A DNA stretch of 64,000 nt from Bacteroidota bacterium. Lineage in GTDB: Bacteria; Bacteroidota; Ignavibacteria; Ignavibacteriales; Ignavibacteriaceae. Shown here piece by piece: positions 19,144-28,290 of the stretch. Each line of letters begins with the position of its first letter. The first letter of the stretch is position 1. The notes below the pieces were generated by a model. It searched no databases, was not told where the DNA came from, and worked only from the letters and a program-made list of their open reading frames with translations. The stretch spans positions 214,363-278,362 of the forward strand of contig JAKAKL010000121.1 of the NCBI GenBank assembly GCA_021824565.1. Reading direction: 5' to 3'. Position numbers and translations under genes: made by a program.

Positions 19144-20114
19144 AATTTTTTAAGCAGCTGTTTAAAATCGTAGGGCAACTCGGAATCAAATCTTAAAAAC
19201 TCATTCGTATGAGGATGAAAGAAGCCCAGCGTTTTTGCATGAAGAGCCTGGCGCGTCATGATTTTAAAAAGATTTTCCACACGGCTATTCATTTTGGGTA
19301 ACGAAGATCCGTAGACAATATTGGTTCCGCCGTACGTTTGGTCGCCAAAAATTGGATGCCCGATGCTTGTTAAATGAACCCTTATTTGATGCGTTCTACC
19401 GGTTTTCAAATTTAATTTTAAGAGAGAAGTAAAATCAAATTCTTTTAAGACTTCGTAAAAAGTAACGGCTGTTTTACCATCAGCTTCAGATGCTGTAAAT
19501 TTTTTCCTGTCGGATTTACTTCGCACGATATTAGAATTAATCTCTCCGTTTTTTTTCTTAAAAATTCCCCACGCAACAGCCCAGTATTCTCTTTCAGTAA
19601 TATGTTTTGAAAACTGCTCGGCAAGTTTTGCGTGTGTCCAATCGTCTTTAGCAACCACCAGCAGTCCGCTAGTGTCTTTATCAATTCTATGAACTATACC
19701 TGGTCTTTCCGCTGTATTTTTGTTGCTTAAGTTTTGCGAGTGATGCAGCAGCGCGTTTACAAGCGTACCGGTATAATTCGCATAAGCTGGATGCGCAACC
19801 ATCCCTGCGGGCTTATTAACAACCAACAAGAATTCGTCTTCAAAAATAATTTCAAGAGGAATTTCTTCCGGCTCAATTTCATCGGGGCGGGGCGAGATTG
19901 GTATTGAAACTTCAACAAAATCTTTGGGCTGAACCTGGTAACTCGGCTTTACGAAAACGCCATTCACTTTTACAAAATTTGCTTCAATTAATTTTTGGAT
20001 TTTAGTACGGGTTGCGTTTTCTATGCAGTTAGTCAGAAATAAATCTATGCGTTCTCTTTTTTTACCATCCGGGGCTGTAAAGCTATAATTTTTTTGGGAG
20101 ATAATTTTCGACAT
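19140..20114 (-). CDS. rluD: RluA/RluD-family 23S rRNA pseudouridine synthase
   Basis: A 324-residue RNA-modifying enzyme. An S4 RNA-binding domain is at about 18-80 (TRTKIQKLIEANFVKVNG). The synthase domain carries the catalytic motif HRIDKDTSGLLVVAK (about 140-155, Asp nucleophile) and the C-terminal LKTGRTHQIRVHL. RluD modifies helix 69 of 23S rRNA; the specific uridines here are inferred from the family. It lies 68 bp after the second lspA gene, a linkage seen in many bacteria, and overlaps the next glycosyltransferase gene. Confidence 0.92.
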   Translation of the reverse strand: MSKIISQKNYSFTAPDGKKRERIDLFLTNCIENATRTKIQKLIEANFVKVNGVFVKPSYQVQPKDFVEVSIPISPRPDEIEPEEIPLEIIFEDEFLLVVNKPAGMVAHPAYANYTGTLVNALLHHSQNLSNKNTAERPGIVHRIDKDTSGLLVVAKDDWTHAKLAEQFSKHITEREYWAVAWGIFKKKNGEINSNIVRSKSDRKKFTASEADGKTAVTFYEVLKEFDFTSLLKLNLKTGRTHQIRVHLTSIGHPIFGDQTYGGTNIVYGSSLPKMNSRVENLFKIMTRQALHAKTLGFFHPHTNEFLRFDSELPYDFKQLLKKL

Positions 20115-20182
20115 AAAATCTAGTTCTTAGTTTAATCTTTATTATTTGTAAATTCGAAAATAAGATTAGATTTTATGAAATG

Positions 20183-20791
20183 CTAAAAGTTAGTTTCGTC
20201 CCGAGCAGGCTGGTCTTTTTCGCGATCTTCTTTTCTCTCGTCTTGATTTTCAAACTGATCAGCGCGATAAAAAATTATTAAAGTTAATACGCCGATTGTT
20301 ACAGCCGCGTCGGCAAAATTAAATATCGGCCATCTGTCAAAAGTTCTGCCAAAGAATGAAAATTTGAAAAAGTCAAAGTCAAGAAAGTCTACCACTCTTC
20401 CATAAAAAAGCGGAGCGTAGCCGTAAAAAATTCCATAAAACATTCTATCGATTAGATTGCCGACAGCACCGCCAAGTATTAATGCTATTGAAAATCTTAA
20501 AACAAAATTTTTATTTTTAATATAATACAGGTAAAAAAACAGTCCCGCGCTTGCCAGTAGTGAAAAAACTGAAAGCCACAGTTTCATGTTGAAGCCGGGG
20601 TCTAACCCGAAAGCCATTCCCGGATTCTCAATAAAAGTTATTCTAAAAAAATTCCCTATTACTCGGAAGCTTTCTCCTTCATACATTCCTTTATAAAAAA
20701 TTTTTAAAAACGGAATCGAAAAACCCTTAATAAGAAGTTTTGAAATTTGGTCAAGCAAAACTACGGCAAGTGAAACAAATAATATTTTCAA
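20183..20791 (-). CDS. lspA: Lipoprotein signal peptidase, second copy
   Basis: A 202-residue inner-membrane aspartyl peptidase that removes signal peptides from prolipoproteins. It has four hydrophobic segments, the catalytic aspartates in GNLIDRMFYG and FNFADAAVTIG, and the conserved FIENPGMAFG near 55. It is a close tandem paralogue of the copy just upstream, whose last four bases overlap its start (20788-20791). The C-terminal tail is charged (KEDREKDQPARDE) and longer than usual. Both copies keep the catalytic pair, so neither is obviously dead. Confidence 0.93.
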   Translation of the reverse strand: MKILFVSLAVVLLDQISKLLIKGFSIPFLKIFYKGMYEGESFRVIGNFFRITFIENPGMAFGLDPGFNMKLWLSVFSLLASAGLFFYLYYIKNKNFVLRFSIALILGGAVGNLIDRMFYGIFYGYAPLFYGRVVDFLDFDFFKFSFFGRTFDRWPIFNFADAAVTIGVLTLIIFYRADQFENQDERKEDREKDQPARDETNF

Positions 20792-21432
20792 TTCGATCCT
20801 TCTTTTTCTGCTAAAATATTTTCAACGTTTGTATCAATATTTTTTACGGCAGCTTTCTGTTTGTTAAAAACATATAGCAATAAAATCACTCCTGCCGTAA
20901 CAGAAACATCGGCAAAGTTGAAAACATAATTCCCAAAAGTTCGATTAAAAATAAAAAGATTAAACATTCTGAAATCAAGAAAGTCCACCACTTTTCCATA
21001 AAGCAGCGGGGCGTAGCCGTAAAAGACACCGTAAAAAATTCTATCTATTAGATTGCCTGCGGCGCCTCCCAGTATTAACGCAAGAGATAAACGAAAGTTA
21101 AAACTTTTTTCTCTGTTCTTTAAAAGATATATCAGAAGTCCTACGCTTGCTGCCAGCGTAAAAAGTGAAATCAATATTTTAAAATTTGATCCGAAATTAA
21201 TTCCGAAAGCTATTCCCGGATTTTCAACGAAAGTAATACTGAAAAGTCCATCGACGATTGGTATTCTTTGTCCGGTATGAATGCCCGAAAAATTTAATTT
21301 CAAGACTGGTATAGAAAAGCCTTTAACAAATAATTTACTTAGCTGATCAATAATCACAACACAAAATGAAACTAACAAAACTTTCAAGTTAGTACCTAAA
21401 ATTTTCCGGCGCTCTGCCGGTAAAAAATGCAA
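20788..21432 (-). CDS. lspA: Lipoprotein signal peptidase, first copy
   Basis: A 214-residue LspA with the same architecture as its neighbour: four hydrophobic segments, TFVENPGIAFGINFG, and catalytic aspartates in GNLIDRIFYG and FNFADVSVTAG. The annotated start adds about 15 polar residues (MHFLPAERRK) before the first membrane helix; an internal TTG just before KVLLVSFCVV is an alternative start giving a terminus like the second copy. The gene lies 16 bp downstream of the DksA-like gene. Two adjacent full-length lspA genes are unusual and could differ in substrate preference. Confidence 0.92.
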   Translation of the reverse strand: MHFLPAERRKILGTNLKVLLVSFCVVIIDQLSKLFVKGFSIPVLKLNFSGIHTGQRIPIVDGLFSITFVENPGIAFGINFGSNFKILISLFTLAASVGLLIYLLKNREKSFNFRLSLALILGGAAGNLIDRIFYGVFYGYAPLLYGKVVDFLDFRMFNLFIFNRTFGNYVFNFADVSVTAGVILLLYVFNKQKAAVKNIDTNVENILAEKEGSN

Positions 21433-21448
21433 TGTTAATATAATTAAT

Positions 21449-22186
21449 TTACTTTTTTTCCTGCCTCTGCTTTATTGGCAAACAAAGCTGGCTGTGAGGC
21501 ACAGCCTCGAGCCGCGCTTTTGGAATTAACGGACAGGTCGGGCACAAATGCTGCGGCTCATCGATGCATTCGATACAAATCCCGTATGTGCCGGCGTCAA
21601 TTCTTTTCAGAGCATCTTCAAGATATCCTAAAAATTTATTTTCTCTCTGAGCATACAAAAATGTTTTTTCTCTTTCCATCGCGTCTGTGCCTTGTTCAGC
21701 CATGTGCAATGAGTAAGGAGAGTTTTCATTAATATATTCGCCTGTCGTAGGATCGAGCATCTGATCTTTAAGATTTTGAAGCTGCTCGATTATTTCATCT
21801 CTCTTATTAAGAATTATATTCCTAAAATGATCAAGATCCTTTTTACCGTAGCCTTTAATCTTCTCAATAGCTTTTTGTCTAATCTCTGCGGCTGTCAACT
21901 CTACTACTTCTTTAACTGCAACAGCCTGCTCTTTTAACTTAGTCTTGGGCATAGATTCCTTTTTTACAACTTTCCTCTCAATAGTTTTCTGTTTCTTTAC
22001 TTTCTTAATCTTCACAACGCTCGCGGCAACTTTCTTTACTGCTTTTTTTGCAGCCGGCTTAGCAGCGGTCAAAGCTTTTTTCTTTGGCTTAATAAGTTTT
22101 GATTTGGGGCTGCTCTTTTTAACCGCTGCTTTCTTTGCTGTGGATTTTTTTGCAACGGTTTTTTTAGAAGTAGATTTCTTTGCCAT
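21449..22186 (-). CDS. TraR/DksA-type zinc-finger protein with a histone H1-like basic N-terminus
   Basis: A 245-residue protein. Residues 1 to about 90 are Lys/Ala-rich repeats (AKKST, AAKKA types) like bacterial histone H1 tails and should bind nucleic acid non-specifically. The rest is a DksA-like coiled coil (about 105-190) and C-terminal zinc region. The finger departs from the usual C-x2-C-x17-C-x2-C: it reads GICIECIDEPQHLCPTC, then RLEAVPHSQLC, so a second CxxC is inserted early and the final Cys is missing. Position in the run between ileS and lspA is common in related genomes. It probably modulates RNA polymerase, but this is inference from fold. Confidence 0.85.
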   Translation of the reverse strand: MAKKSTSKKTVAKKSTAKKAAVKKSSPKSKLIKPKKKALTAAKPAAKKAVKKVAASVVKIKKVKKQKTIERKVVKKESMPKTKLKEQAVAVKEVVELTAAEIRQKAIEKIKGYGKKDLDHFRNIILNKRDEIIEQLQNLKDQMLDPTTGEYINENSPYSLHMAEQGTDAMEREKTFLYAQRENKFLGYLEDALKRIDAGTYGICIECIDEPQHLCPTCPLIPKARLEAVPHSQLCLPIKQRQEKK

Positions 22187-22201
22187 AGTGGTCTCCTTTT
22201 C

Positions 22202-25200
22202 TTAGGGATTAACCTTTTCTATTTCAATGGAACAATCGTAATCTCCGATTTTCCATTCTTGTTTAAAGCCGCCTTCAAACTCATTCTTCTTTACAAGCTT
22301 TTCGGCGAGTGTTTCGTTTGTTATATAATTTTGAAATGAACTTACTGCTTGAACCAAATTTTCACTTCCATCGTATTTAATTCTAATTCTGTCAATAACT
22401 TCAAAGCCGGCATCCTTCCGCATGTTCTGAATTCTGTTTACAAACTCCCGTGCAAGTCCTTCATCTATCAGCTCCGGAGTTAATTCAGCATCTATTGCAA
22501 CTGTAACACCTTCTGCGCTTTCCACAACCCAGCCTTTTATTTCGGAACTTAAAATTTCAATGTCGGATTTGGAAATTATTATTTCCTCTCCTCCTGCATT
22601 TATTGAAATATTTTCTCCGTTTTCAAGCCTTGCAATTTTAGCATTGTCTAATTCCTTAATTGCACTTGCAACAGCATTCACCTTTTTGCCAAACTTTGGT
22701 CCTATCACCTTAAAGTTAGCTTTTGCAGATTTATTTACTATTTCAGAATCATCTTTCAATACTATTAGTTCTTTTATATTCACTTCATCCAGAATTACGT
22801 CTTTCATCTTAGACAGATCATCGCGTTTAGAACTTTCAACAACCACCATTATTTTTTTCAGCGGCTGGCGAACTTTCAAATTGTTTTTAGCGCGCATCGA
22901 TCTTGTAAGATAAACTACCTTCTGCGCTATTTCCATTTTGCTTTCTAATTCTTTGTCGATGTAAGATGATTTAGGGAATTCCGCAAGATGAATTGATTCA
23001 AAATTTTCTTTTGCCGTAACCGAATTTAAATTCTGATACAGTTCTTCAGAAATAAATGGAGCAAAAGGCGACGCTAATTTAGATATTTTAATTAAACATT
23101 CATATAACGTCTGATACGCCGAAAGTTTATTTTCATTCATTTCGGATTTCCAAAAACGTCTCCTGCAGCGTCTTACATACCAATTTGAAAGATGGTCAAT
23201 CGTAAAATCTGAAACTGCGCGCGCTGCCCGCGTAACATCGTAATTGTCCATCATTTCCTGATACTCTTCGACAAGAGTATTTAATTTTGAAATTATCCAC
23301 CGGTCTATTTCAGGCCGTGATTCGTAAGGAACCAATTCTTCTTCAAATTTGAATTTATCGATGTTGGCGTACAAAGCGAAAAAAGAATATGTATTAAGCA
23401 GCGTTCCAAAAAATTTTCTCTGGACTTCTACAAGACCTTCTTCGTCGAACAGCGTTGGTCGCCACGGCGGGCTGTTTGTAACAAGATACCATCGCGTTGC
23501 GTCGGCTCCGTATTTGTCAAAGAGAACAAACGGATCAACAGTATTGCCTTTGGACTTGGACATCTTCAATCCGTTTTTATCGAGGATCAGCTCGTTTACG
23601 ATTATATTTTTAAATGCAACGCCGTCGAACAACATTGTTGCTATTGCGTGAAGAGTATAAAACCAGCCTCTTGTCTGATCGATACCTTCGCATATAAAAT
23701 CAGCGGGGAAAAAACTTTTTTCAAATAATTCTTTATTTTCAAAAGGATAATGATACTGCGCGAACGGCATTGAGCCGGAATCAAACCACACATCAATCAG
23801 TTCAGGTGTTCTTCTATAAACTTTTCCGTTTCTTTCAAAAAATATTTTATCGACAAATGGTTTATGAAGATCGATGTCCTCAATATCTTTTACGGAAATT
23901 TTTTTGCCGACTTCCTCAATAAAGCCTTCTTTTAATTCCTCTACGCTTCCGATGGCAAACATATCCCCGTCCTCGCTAATCCATATTGGAAGCGGCGTTG
24001 CCCAAAATCTATCGCGTGAAAGAGCCCAATCTTTATTTTCTTCAAGCCAGTTTCCAAATCTGCCGGCACCTACTTCGGGAGGCTGCCAGTTAATTGTTTT
24101 ATTAAGCTCAACCATTCTGTCTGCAATTGACGTCGTCTTAATAAACCATGATTCGCGTGCGTAATAAATTACAGGAACATTTTCATGACGCCAGCTAAAA
24201 GGATAAGAGTGAGTTATGGTTTCTTTTCTGAAAAGCTTTCCTTCTTCCTTGAGTTTTTGAATAATTCCTTTATCGGCATCTTTAACAAATTGTCCGGCAA
24301 AATCTGTTACGTCTGCAGTAAATAATCCGCCGCGTGTTACCGGCTGCATCATCGGCAGATTATATTTTTTTGAAAGCTCATAATCGTCGGCGCCAAATGC
24401 AGGTGCAATATGTACAATGCCTGAGCCGTCTTCAGTACTCACAAAATCTCCAAGAGCAACGAAGAAAGCATTTTTGTCGGTCTTTATATAATTAAATAAC
24501 TGCTCATACTCGGTTCCTTCAAGGTCTTTGCCTTTCATCTCGGACAGAATTTCATATTCGCCGTCTATTACTGAAAGCCGTTCTTTGGCAAGAATAATTT
24601 TCTTGCCGTCAAAATTTATTTTCACATAATCGACTTCCTTACCGACAGCAAGCGCAACATTTGAAATTAGTGTCCACGGAGTCGTCGTCCAGACTAAAAA
24701 GTATTCATTCAAATTTTTTATTTTGAAATAAACATAGACAGACGGGTCTTTTGTTTCGCGGTAGCCGAGCGCTAATTCATGAGAAGATAAAACCGTTTCA
24801 GATTTAGGATCCTGCGGAACAATTTTATAATCTTTATAAATCAGTCCTTTGTCGAATAGGGTTTTAAGTGCCCACCAGACTGATTCAATATAATTATTGG
24901 TTAAAGTTATGTAAGCATTATCGAGGTCAACCCAGTAACCCATTCGGGTTGTCATCTTTTCCCAGAGATCAAGATACGTAAATACAGATTCGCGGCACGC
25001 TTGATTATATTTTTCAACGCCGTACTCTATTACTTCGCTTTTGTGCTTGATCCCGATTTTCTTTTCAACTTCAATTTCAACCGGAAGACCGTGAGTATCC
25101 CATCCGGCTTTTCTTTCAACTCTAAATCCTTGCAGAGTTTTATAACGGCAGACCAAATCTTTTAAGGTTCTCGCCATTACATGATGAATGCCCGGCTTGC

Positions 25201-25354
25201 CGTTTGCAGTCGGCGGACCTTCATAAAATGTAAATGATTTTGCTTTATCTCTTGTGGAGATGCTTTTATCAAATATTCTATTCTCTTCCCAGAACTTTAA
25301 TATTTTCTCTTCTATTTCAGGATAATTTATTTTTTCTAAATTTTGTTTGAACAT
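22202..25354 (-). CDS. ileS: Isoleucyl-tRNA synthetase (type 2, eukaryote-like)
   Basis: About 1050 residues. The HIGH element is the variant PGIHHVMAR (about 50-58) following FYEGPPTANGKP; the KMSKS loop is LKMSKSKGNTVDPF (about 600). The editing CP1 domain lies between them (TTTPWTLISNVALAVG). The GPP opening and GWDTHGLPVE block are those of the eukaryote-like IleS2 type, which in studied bacteria is often less sensitive to mupirocin. The C-terminal zinc finger of type 1 enzymes is absent, as expected. I start it at 25354 (MFKQNLEKINYPE), since the seven residues from 25375 are not family-like. Confidence 0.95.
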   Translation of the reverse strand: MFKQNLEKINYPEIEEKILKFWEENRIFDKSISTRDKAKSFTFYEGPPTANGKPGIHHVMARTLKDLVCRYKTLQGFRVERKAGWDTHGLPVEIEVEKKIGIKHKSEVIEYGVEKYNQACRESVFTYLDLWEKMTTRMGYWVDLDNAYITLTNNYIESVWWALKTLFDKGLIYKDYKIVPQDPKSETVLSSHELALGYRETKDPSVYVYFKIKNLNEYFLVWTTTPWTLISNVALAVGKEVDYVKINFDGKKIILAKERLSVIDGEYEILSEMKGKDLEGTEYEQLFNYIKTDKNAFFVALGDFVSTEDGSGIVHIAPAFGADDYELSKKYNLPMMQPVTRGGLFTADVTDFAGQFVKDADKGIIQKLKEEGKLFRKETITHSYPFSWRHENVPVIYYARESWFIKTTSIADRMVELNKTINWQPPEVGAGRFGNWLEENKDWALSRDRFWATPLPIWISEDGDMFAIGSVEELKEGFIEEVGKKISVKDIEDIDLHKPFVDKIFFERNGKVYRRTPELIDVWFDSGSMPFAQYHYPFENKELFEKSFFPADFICEGIDQTRGWFYTLHAIATMLFDGVAFKNIIVNELILDKNGLKMSKSKGNTVDPFVLFDKYGADATRWYLVTNSPPWRPTLFDEEGLVEVQRKFFGTLLNTYSFFALYANIDKFKFEEELVPYESRPEIDRWIISKLNTLVEEYQEMMDNYDVTRAARAVSDFTIDHLSNWYVRRCRRRFWKSEMNENKLSAYQTLYECLIKISKLASPFAPFISEELYQNLNSVTAKENFESIHLAEFPKSSYIDKELESKMEIAQKVVYLTRSMRAKNNLKVRQPLKKIMVVVESSKRDDLSKMKDVILDEVNIKELIVLKDDSEIVNKSAKANFKVIGPKFGKKVNAVASAIKELDNAKIARLENGENISINAGGEEIIISKSDIEILSSEIKGWVVESAEGVTVAIDAELTPELIDEGLAREFVNRIQNMRKDAGFEVIDRIRIKYDGSENLVQAVSSFQNYITNETLAEKLVKKNEFEGGFKQEWKIGDYDCSIEIEKVNP

Positions 25355-25390
25355 TGAACAACAGATTTTTTGCATTATAATTTTTAAGGC

Positions 25391-26005
25391 TTAACCAATA
25401 TTTTCATATTTCTTAATTAATTCTTTTTCAGCCTGAATAAATTCCTTCAGCTCTTTTTCAATTCTTTCTTTTTTTAGTACCGTGTTTTTAGCATACAGGT
25501 CGGCATCGTTAATAATTTTTTGCGCTTTAAGTTTAGCTTCTCTTATTTCAAGTTCCGCTTCTTTTTTTGAATCGGCTAAATTACCTTTAAATATTTTTAG
25601 TTTTTCTTCAAGCAGCAGAATGTCTTTTTGAAGAGTAAGGTTTTCTGCAACTGACATTCCGAAAATTGCCATGGCGCCAAGCATAACATTTCTTAAGCTA
25701 TATAGGATTAAATTTTCTATCAGCAATTCATTTGCAGCAAAATAATCTCTGAAGAATGAAATCATCAAAACGCTGATAATAGTTGTGGAAATAATTATAG
25801 CAAAAACAACTTTACCGCCGAAATGCCAGCCTAAAGTCTTATTGATAAACCATCCGCTTGCAAAGCATAAAAATGAAAGTACAAACCAAACGGCAAAGTT
25901 ATTATCTCCAAACTTGAACAGGTTTGTATTAATAAAATTTGATGCGAAAATAAGAATCATCAAAAGCGTCGGAGTTAAATAATGATATGCCGGTTTCTTT
26001 TCCAT
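25391..26005 (-). CDS. Unknown four-helix membrane protein with C-terminal coiled coil
   Basis: A 204-residue protein I do not recognise. It has four hydrophobic segments (about 10-30, 38-55, 66-86 and 98-122) followed by a charged, heptad-like helix (about 125-204, rich in Lys and Glu) that should extend into the cytoplasm. Its start overlaps the last base of pnp and it is followed by ileS, so it is embedded in a housekeeping operon beginning with yggS and divIVA. The context hints at envelope or division work, but nothing in the sequence proves it. Confidence 0.75.
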   Translation of the reverse strand: MEKKPAYHYLTPTLLMILIFASNFINTNLFKFGDNNFAVWFVLSFLCFASGWFINKTLGWHFGGKVVFAIIISTTIISVLMISFFRDYFAANELLIENLILYSLRNVMLGAMAIFGMSVAENLTLQKDILLLEEKLKIFKGNLADSKKEAELEIREAKLKAQKIINDADLYAKNTVLKKERIEKELKEFIQAEKELIKKYENIG

Positions 26006-26829
26006 TATATTCTCTTAACAACTTCTTTCATTATTAAAGTCATCTTAGGCTCGGCGTTCATAGCTGTAGCAATAATCTCATTCACATCGACTGGTTTTAG
26101 CGAGTCGGGGAAACATTCGTCGGTAATAATGCTAATCCCGAGAACTTTCATTCCCATATGGTTGGCAACAATATTTTCAGGAATAGTCGACATGCCGACG
26201 ACGTCTGCGCCTGTGGCTCTTAAGAACCGGTATTCAGCTCTTGTCTCAAGATTTGGTCCCGGCACTGCAACATACACTCCCTTTTGGATTTTTATTTTAT
26301 TTTCAAGAGCAACATCCTCGGCAAACTTGATTAATTCTTTATCGTATGGCTCGCTCATGTCGGGAAATCTTGGTCCAAGCTCATCAATATTTTTTCCAAT
26401 CAAAGGATTATCGCCAAGCAGATTTATATGATCTGTCATAAGCATAATATCGCCGCGCTTAAAATGAGGATTCATACCGCCGCATGCGTTTGAAACCAGC
26501 AAAGTTTTAACGCCAAGAAATTTCATCACTCTTACTGGATAAGTAATCTGCTTCATCGAGTAGCCTTCATAATAATGAAAGCGCCCCTGCATTGCTACAA
26601 CTTTTTTATTTCCGATTGTTCCAAAAATTAATTTACCTTTATGCGATTCAACGGTAGAAAGAGGAAAGTGTGGTAAATCGGCATAATCGATTTCATGATC
26701 GATTTCAATTTCTTTTACTAATCCGCCAAGACCGGTTCCCAAAATAATTCCAACCGGATATTCTTCCTTTGTATTCTGCCTAATTATATTAAGCGTTTCG
26801 TGAATTTTTTCTATTAGATTTTCCATCAC
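26005..26829 (-). CDS. Purine nucleoside phosphorylase (trimeric, inosine/guanosine type)
   Basis: A 274-residue enzyme that splits purine nucleosides with phosphate to base and ribose-1-phosphate in salvage. Visible hallmarks are the phosphate loop ILGTGLGGL (about 29-37), the QGRFHYYEGY stretch (about 80), LLVSNACGGMNPHF (about 112) and, late, ATGADVVGMSTIPE around the base-binding region. The family is the trimeric PNP type II (PunA/XapA-like) rather than hexameric DeoD. It overlaps divIVA upstream by four bases and the membrane protein downstream by one base, indicating strict co-transcription. Confidence 0.93.
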   Translation of the reverse strand: MMENLIEKIHETLNIIRQNTKEEYPVGIILGTGLGGLVKEIEIDHEIDYADLPHFPLSTVESHKGKLIFGTIGNKKVVAMQGRFHYYEGYSMKQITYPVRVMKFLGVKTLLVSNACGGMNPHFKRGDIMLMTDHINLLGDNPLIGKNIDELGPRFPDMSEPYDKELIKFAEDVALENKIKIQKGVYVAVPGPNLETRAEYRFLRATGADVVGMSTIPENIVANHMGMKVLGISIITDECFPDSLKPVDVNEIIATAMNAEPKMTLIMKEVVKRI

Positions 26830-27362
26830 AGTAATTTGTTTACAATGTCGTCAACGTTTAAATCTATTTGTTTAGATTGTTCAATCTCTTTTGCAGGCGC
26901 CGCTTCGCTGCCAGCATCTTCCACCTTCATTTCAAGAAGATGTGCTTGAGAATTAATTATTGATTTTAAATTAGCGATAATCAAATCTTTTTCTTCGCGC
27001 AGGCTTATAACAGAATTACGTATTTCATTTGCGTTTTCTCTCGCTTTCTCTAAAAGCTGCGAGGCTTTTATCTCAGCTTCTTTAATAATAAGGCTCGCCT
27101 GCTTTTTTGTAGATTCAATCGATTTTGTTGTTGATTCCTGCGCCTTTAACAAAGTATCCTGAAGATTTTTTTCAATCTTCCTGAATTCAGCAAGCCTGGC
27201 AGTCGCCTGTTCAAGATCTTTTTTTAAAGAATCATTTTCTTTCAAAACATTTTCAAATTCATCAGCAAGTTTATCCAAAAAAGCCTGGACTTCTTCTTTG
27301 TCAAATCCCCGCAGCGATTTGTTAAATTCCTGCTTCTTGATGTTCACCGGGGAAACTTTCAT
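26826..27362 (-). CDS. divIVA: DivIVA-domain coiled-coil protein
   Basis: About 178 residues. It opens MKVSPVNIKKQEFNKSLRG and FDKEEVQAFLDKLADEFE, the conserved lipid-binding DivIVA N-domain, then a long coiled coil (about 35-135) and a low-complexity acidic tail. I start it at 27362, where its ATG overlaps the yggS stop by four bases; an upstream ATG at 27377 would add five unrelated residues. DivIVA proteins mark curved membrane at poles or septa and recruit other proteins. The yggS-divIVA neighbourhood is common in Gram-positives and also seen in several Gram-negative lines. Confidence 0.88.
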   Translation of the reverse strand: MKVSPVNIKKQEFNKSLRGFDKEEVQAFLDKLADEFENVLKENDSLKKDLEQATARLAEFRKIEKNLQDTLLKAQESTTKSIESTKKQASLIIKEAEIKASQLLEKARENANEIRNSVISLREEKDLIIANLKSIINSQAHLLEMKVEDAGSEAAPAKEIEQSKQIDLNVDDIVNKLL

Positions 27363-28063
27363 AGCTTCTCCTTCCAATCTTTTGAATAATCTCTTTCGCC
27401 GAAAATTGCAGAGCCGATCCTCAGCATTGTAGCGCCTTCTTCGATTGCTATTTCAAAATCGGATGTCATTCCCATAGAAAGTTCTTTTAAATTCAATCCT
27501 TCCGAATTAAGTTTGTTTCTTATTCTTCGCAAGCTGCCAAAACTTTTTCGTATCAGCTCTTTATCTTCTGTAAACGGAGCAATCGTCATTAAACCTGCAA
27601 GCTCTATATTTTTAAATTCCCGGCAGTAAAATGCTATATCTCTAACTTCGCTTTCGGCAACTATGCCGGACTTAGCCGCTTCGTCCGAAGTTTTAACCTG
27701 CAAAAGAATTTTTTGAATCTTGCTGATCTTACCGGCATATTTATTAATCTCAGAAGCAAGCAAAAGTGAATCAACCGAGTGAATATATTCTGCAGTGTTA
27801 ACCACGAACCTTACTTTGTTCCGCTGAAGATTGCCGATAAAATGCCACGTTATTTTATTTCCCAGCCTTTCAAATTTAGCGTCGAGTTCCTGCGCTTTAT
27901 TTTCGCCAAAATCTCTTAAACCTTCATCAAATGCAGTCTGAATATCATTCAGTCCAAAATTTTTAGAAACTGCTATCAGCTTTATTTCGGAAGAATTCCT
28001 GTTAACTGCACTGCACTTCTCTGAAATTTTTTCTCTGACAATCTTTAAATTTTCGGCAATCAT
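27359..28063 (-). CDS. yggS: YggS-family PLP-binding protein
   Basis: A 234-residue pyridoxal-phosphate-binding TIM-barrel protein of the PLPBP/YggS family. The PLP lysine is in LIAVSKNF (about 33), followed by DFGENKAQEL and WHFIGNLQRNK (about 75-85), and the C-terminal MGMTSDFEIAIEEGATMLRIG binds phosphate. It keeps vitamin B6 and amino-acid pools in balance and has no known catalytic reaction. It is the first gene of the long minus-strand run and diverges from pta; the 227 bp between them (28064-28290) hold both promoters and no gene that I can see. Confidence 0.93.
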   Translation of the reverse strand: MIAENLKIVREKISEKCSAVNRNSSEIKLIAVSKNFGLNDIQTAFDEGLRDFGENKAQELDAKFERLGNKITWHFIGNLQRNKVRFVVNTAEYIHSVDSLLLASEINKYAGKISKIQKILLQVKTSDEAAKSGIVAESEVRDIAFYCREFKNIELAGLMTIAPFTEDKELIRKSFGSLRRIRNKLNSEGLNLKELSMGMTSDFEIAIEEGATMLRIGSAIFGERDYSKDWKEKL

Positions 28064-28290
28064 GGCAAAATTAAGAGTGTGAATTTATAGGTTTTATAAT
28101 CAATAATCAACGTAAAATGAACCGGAAAATCAATCATCTCTAAAATATAATACATGAATATTACCTGTTTATTAAATAAAAATAAACCTGTTACGCCATT
28201 TTTCCGAATTAAATCTCTGCGTTAAGATAAAAAATTATTTTGATTTTTATTAAGTTTGAGTGAAACTTTTTACAATTAAGGAACAACGAA

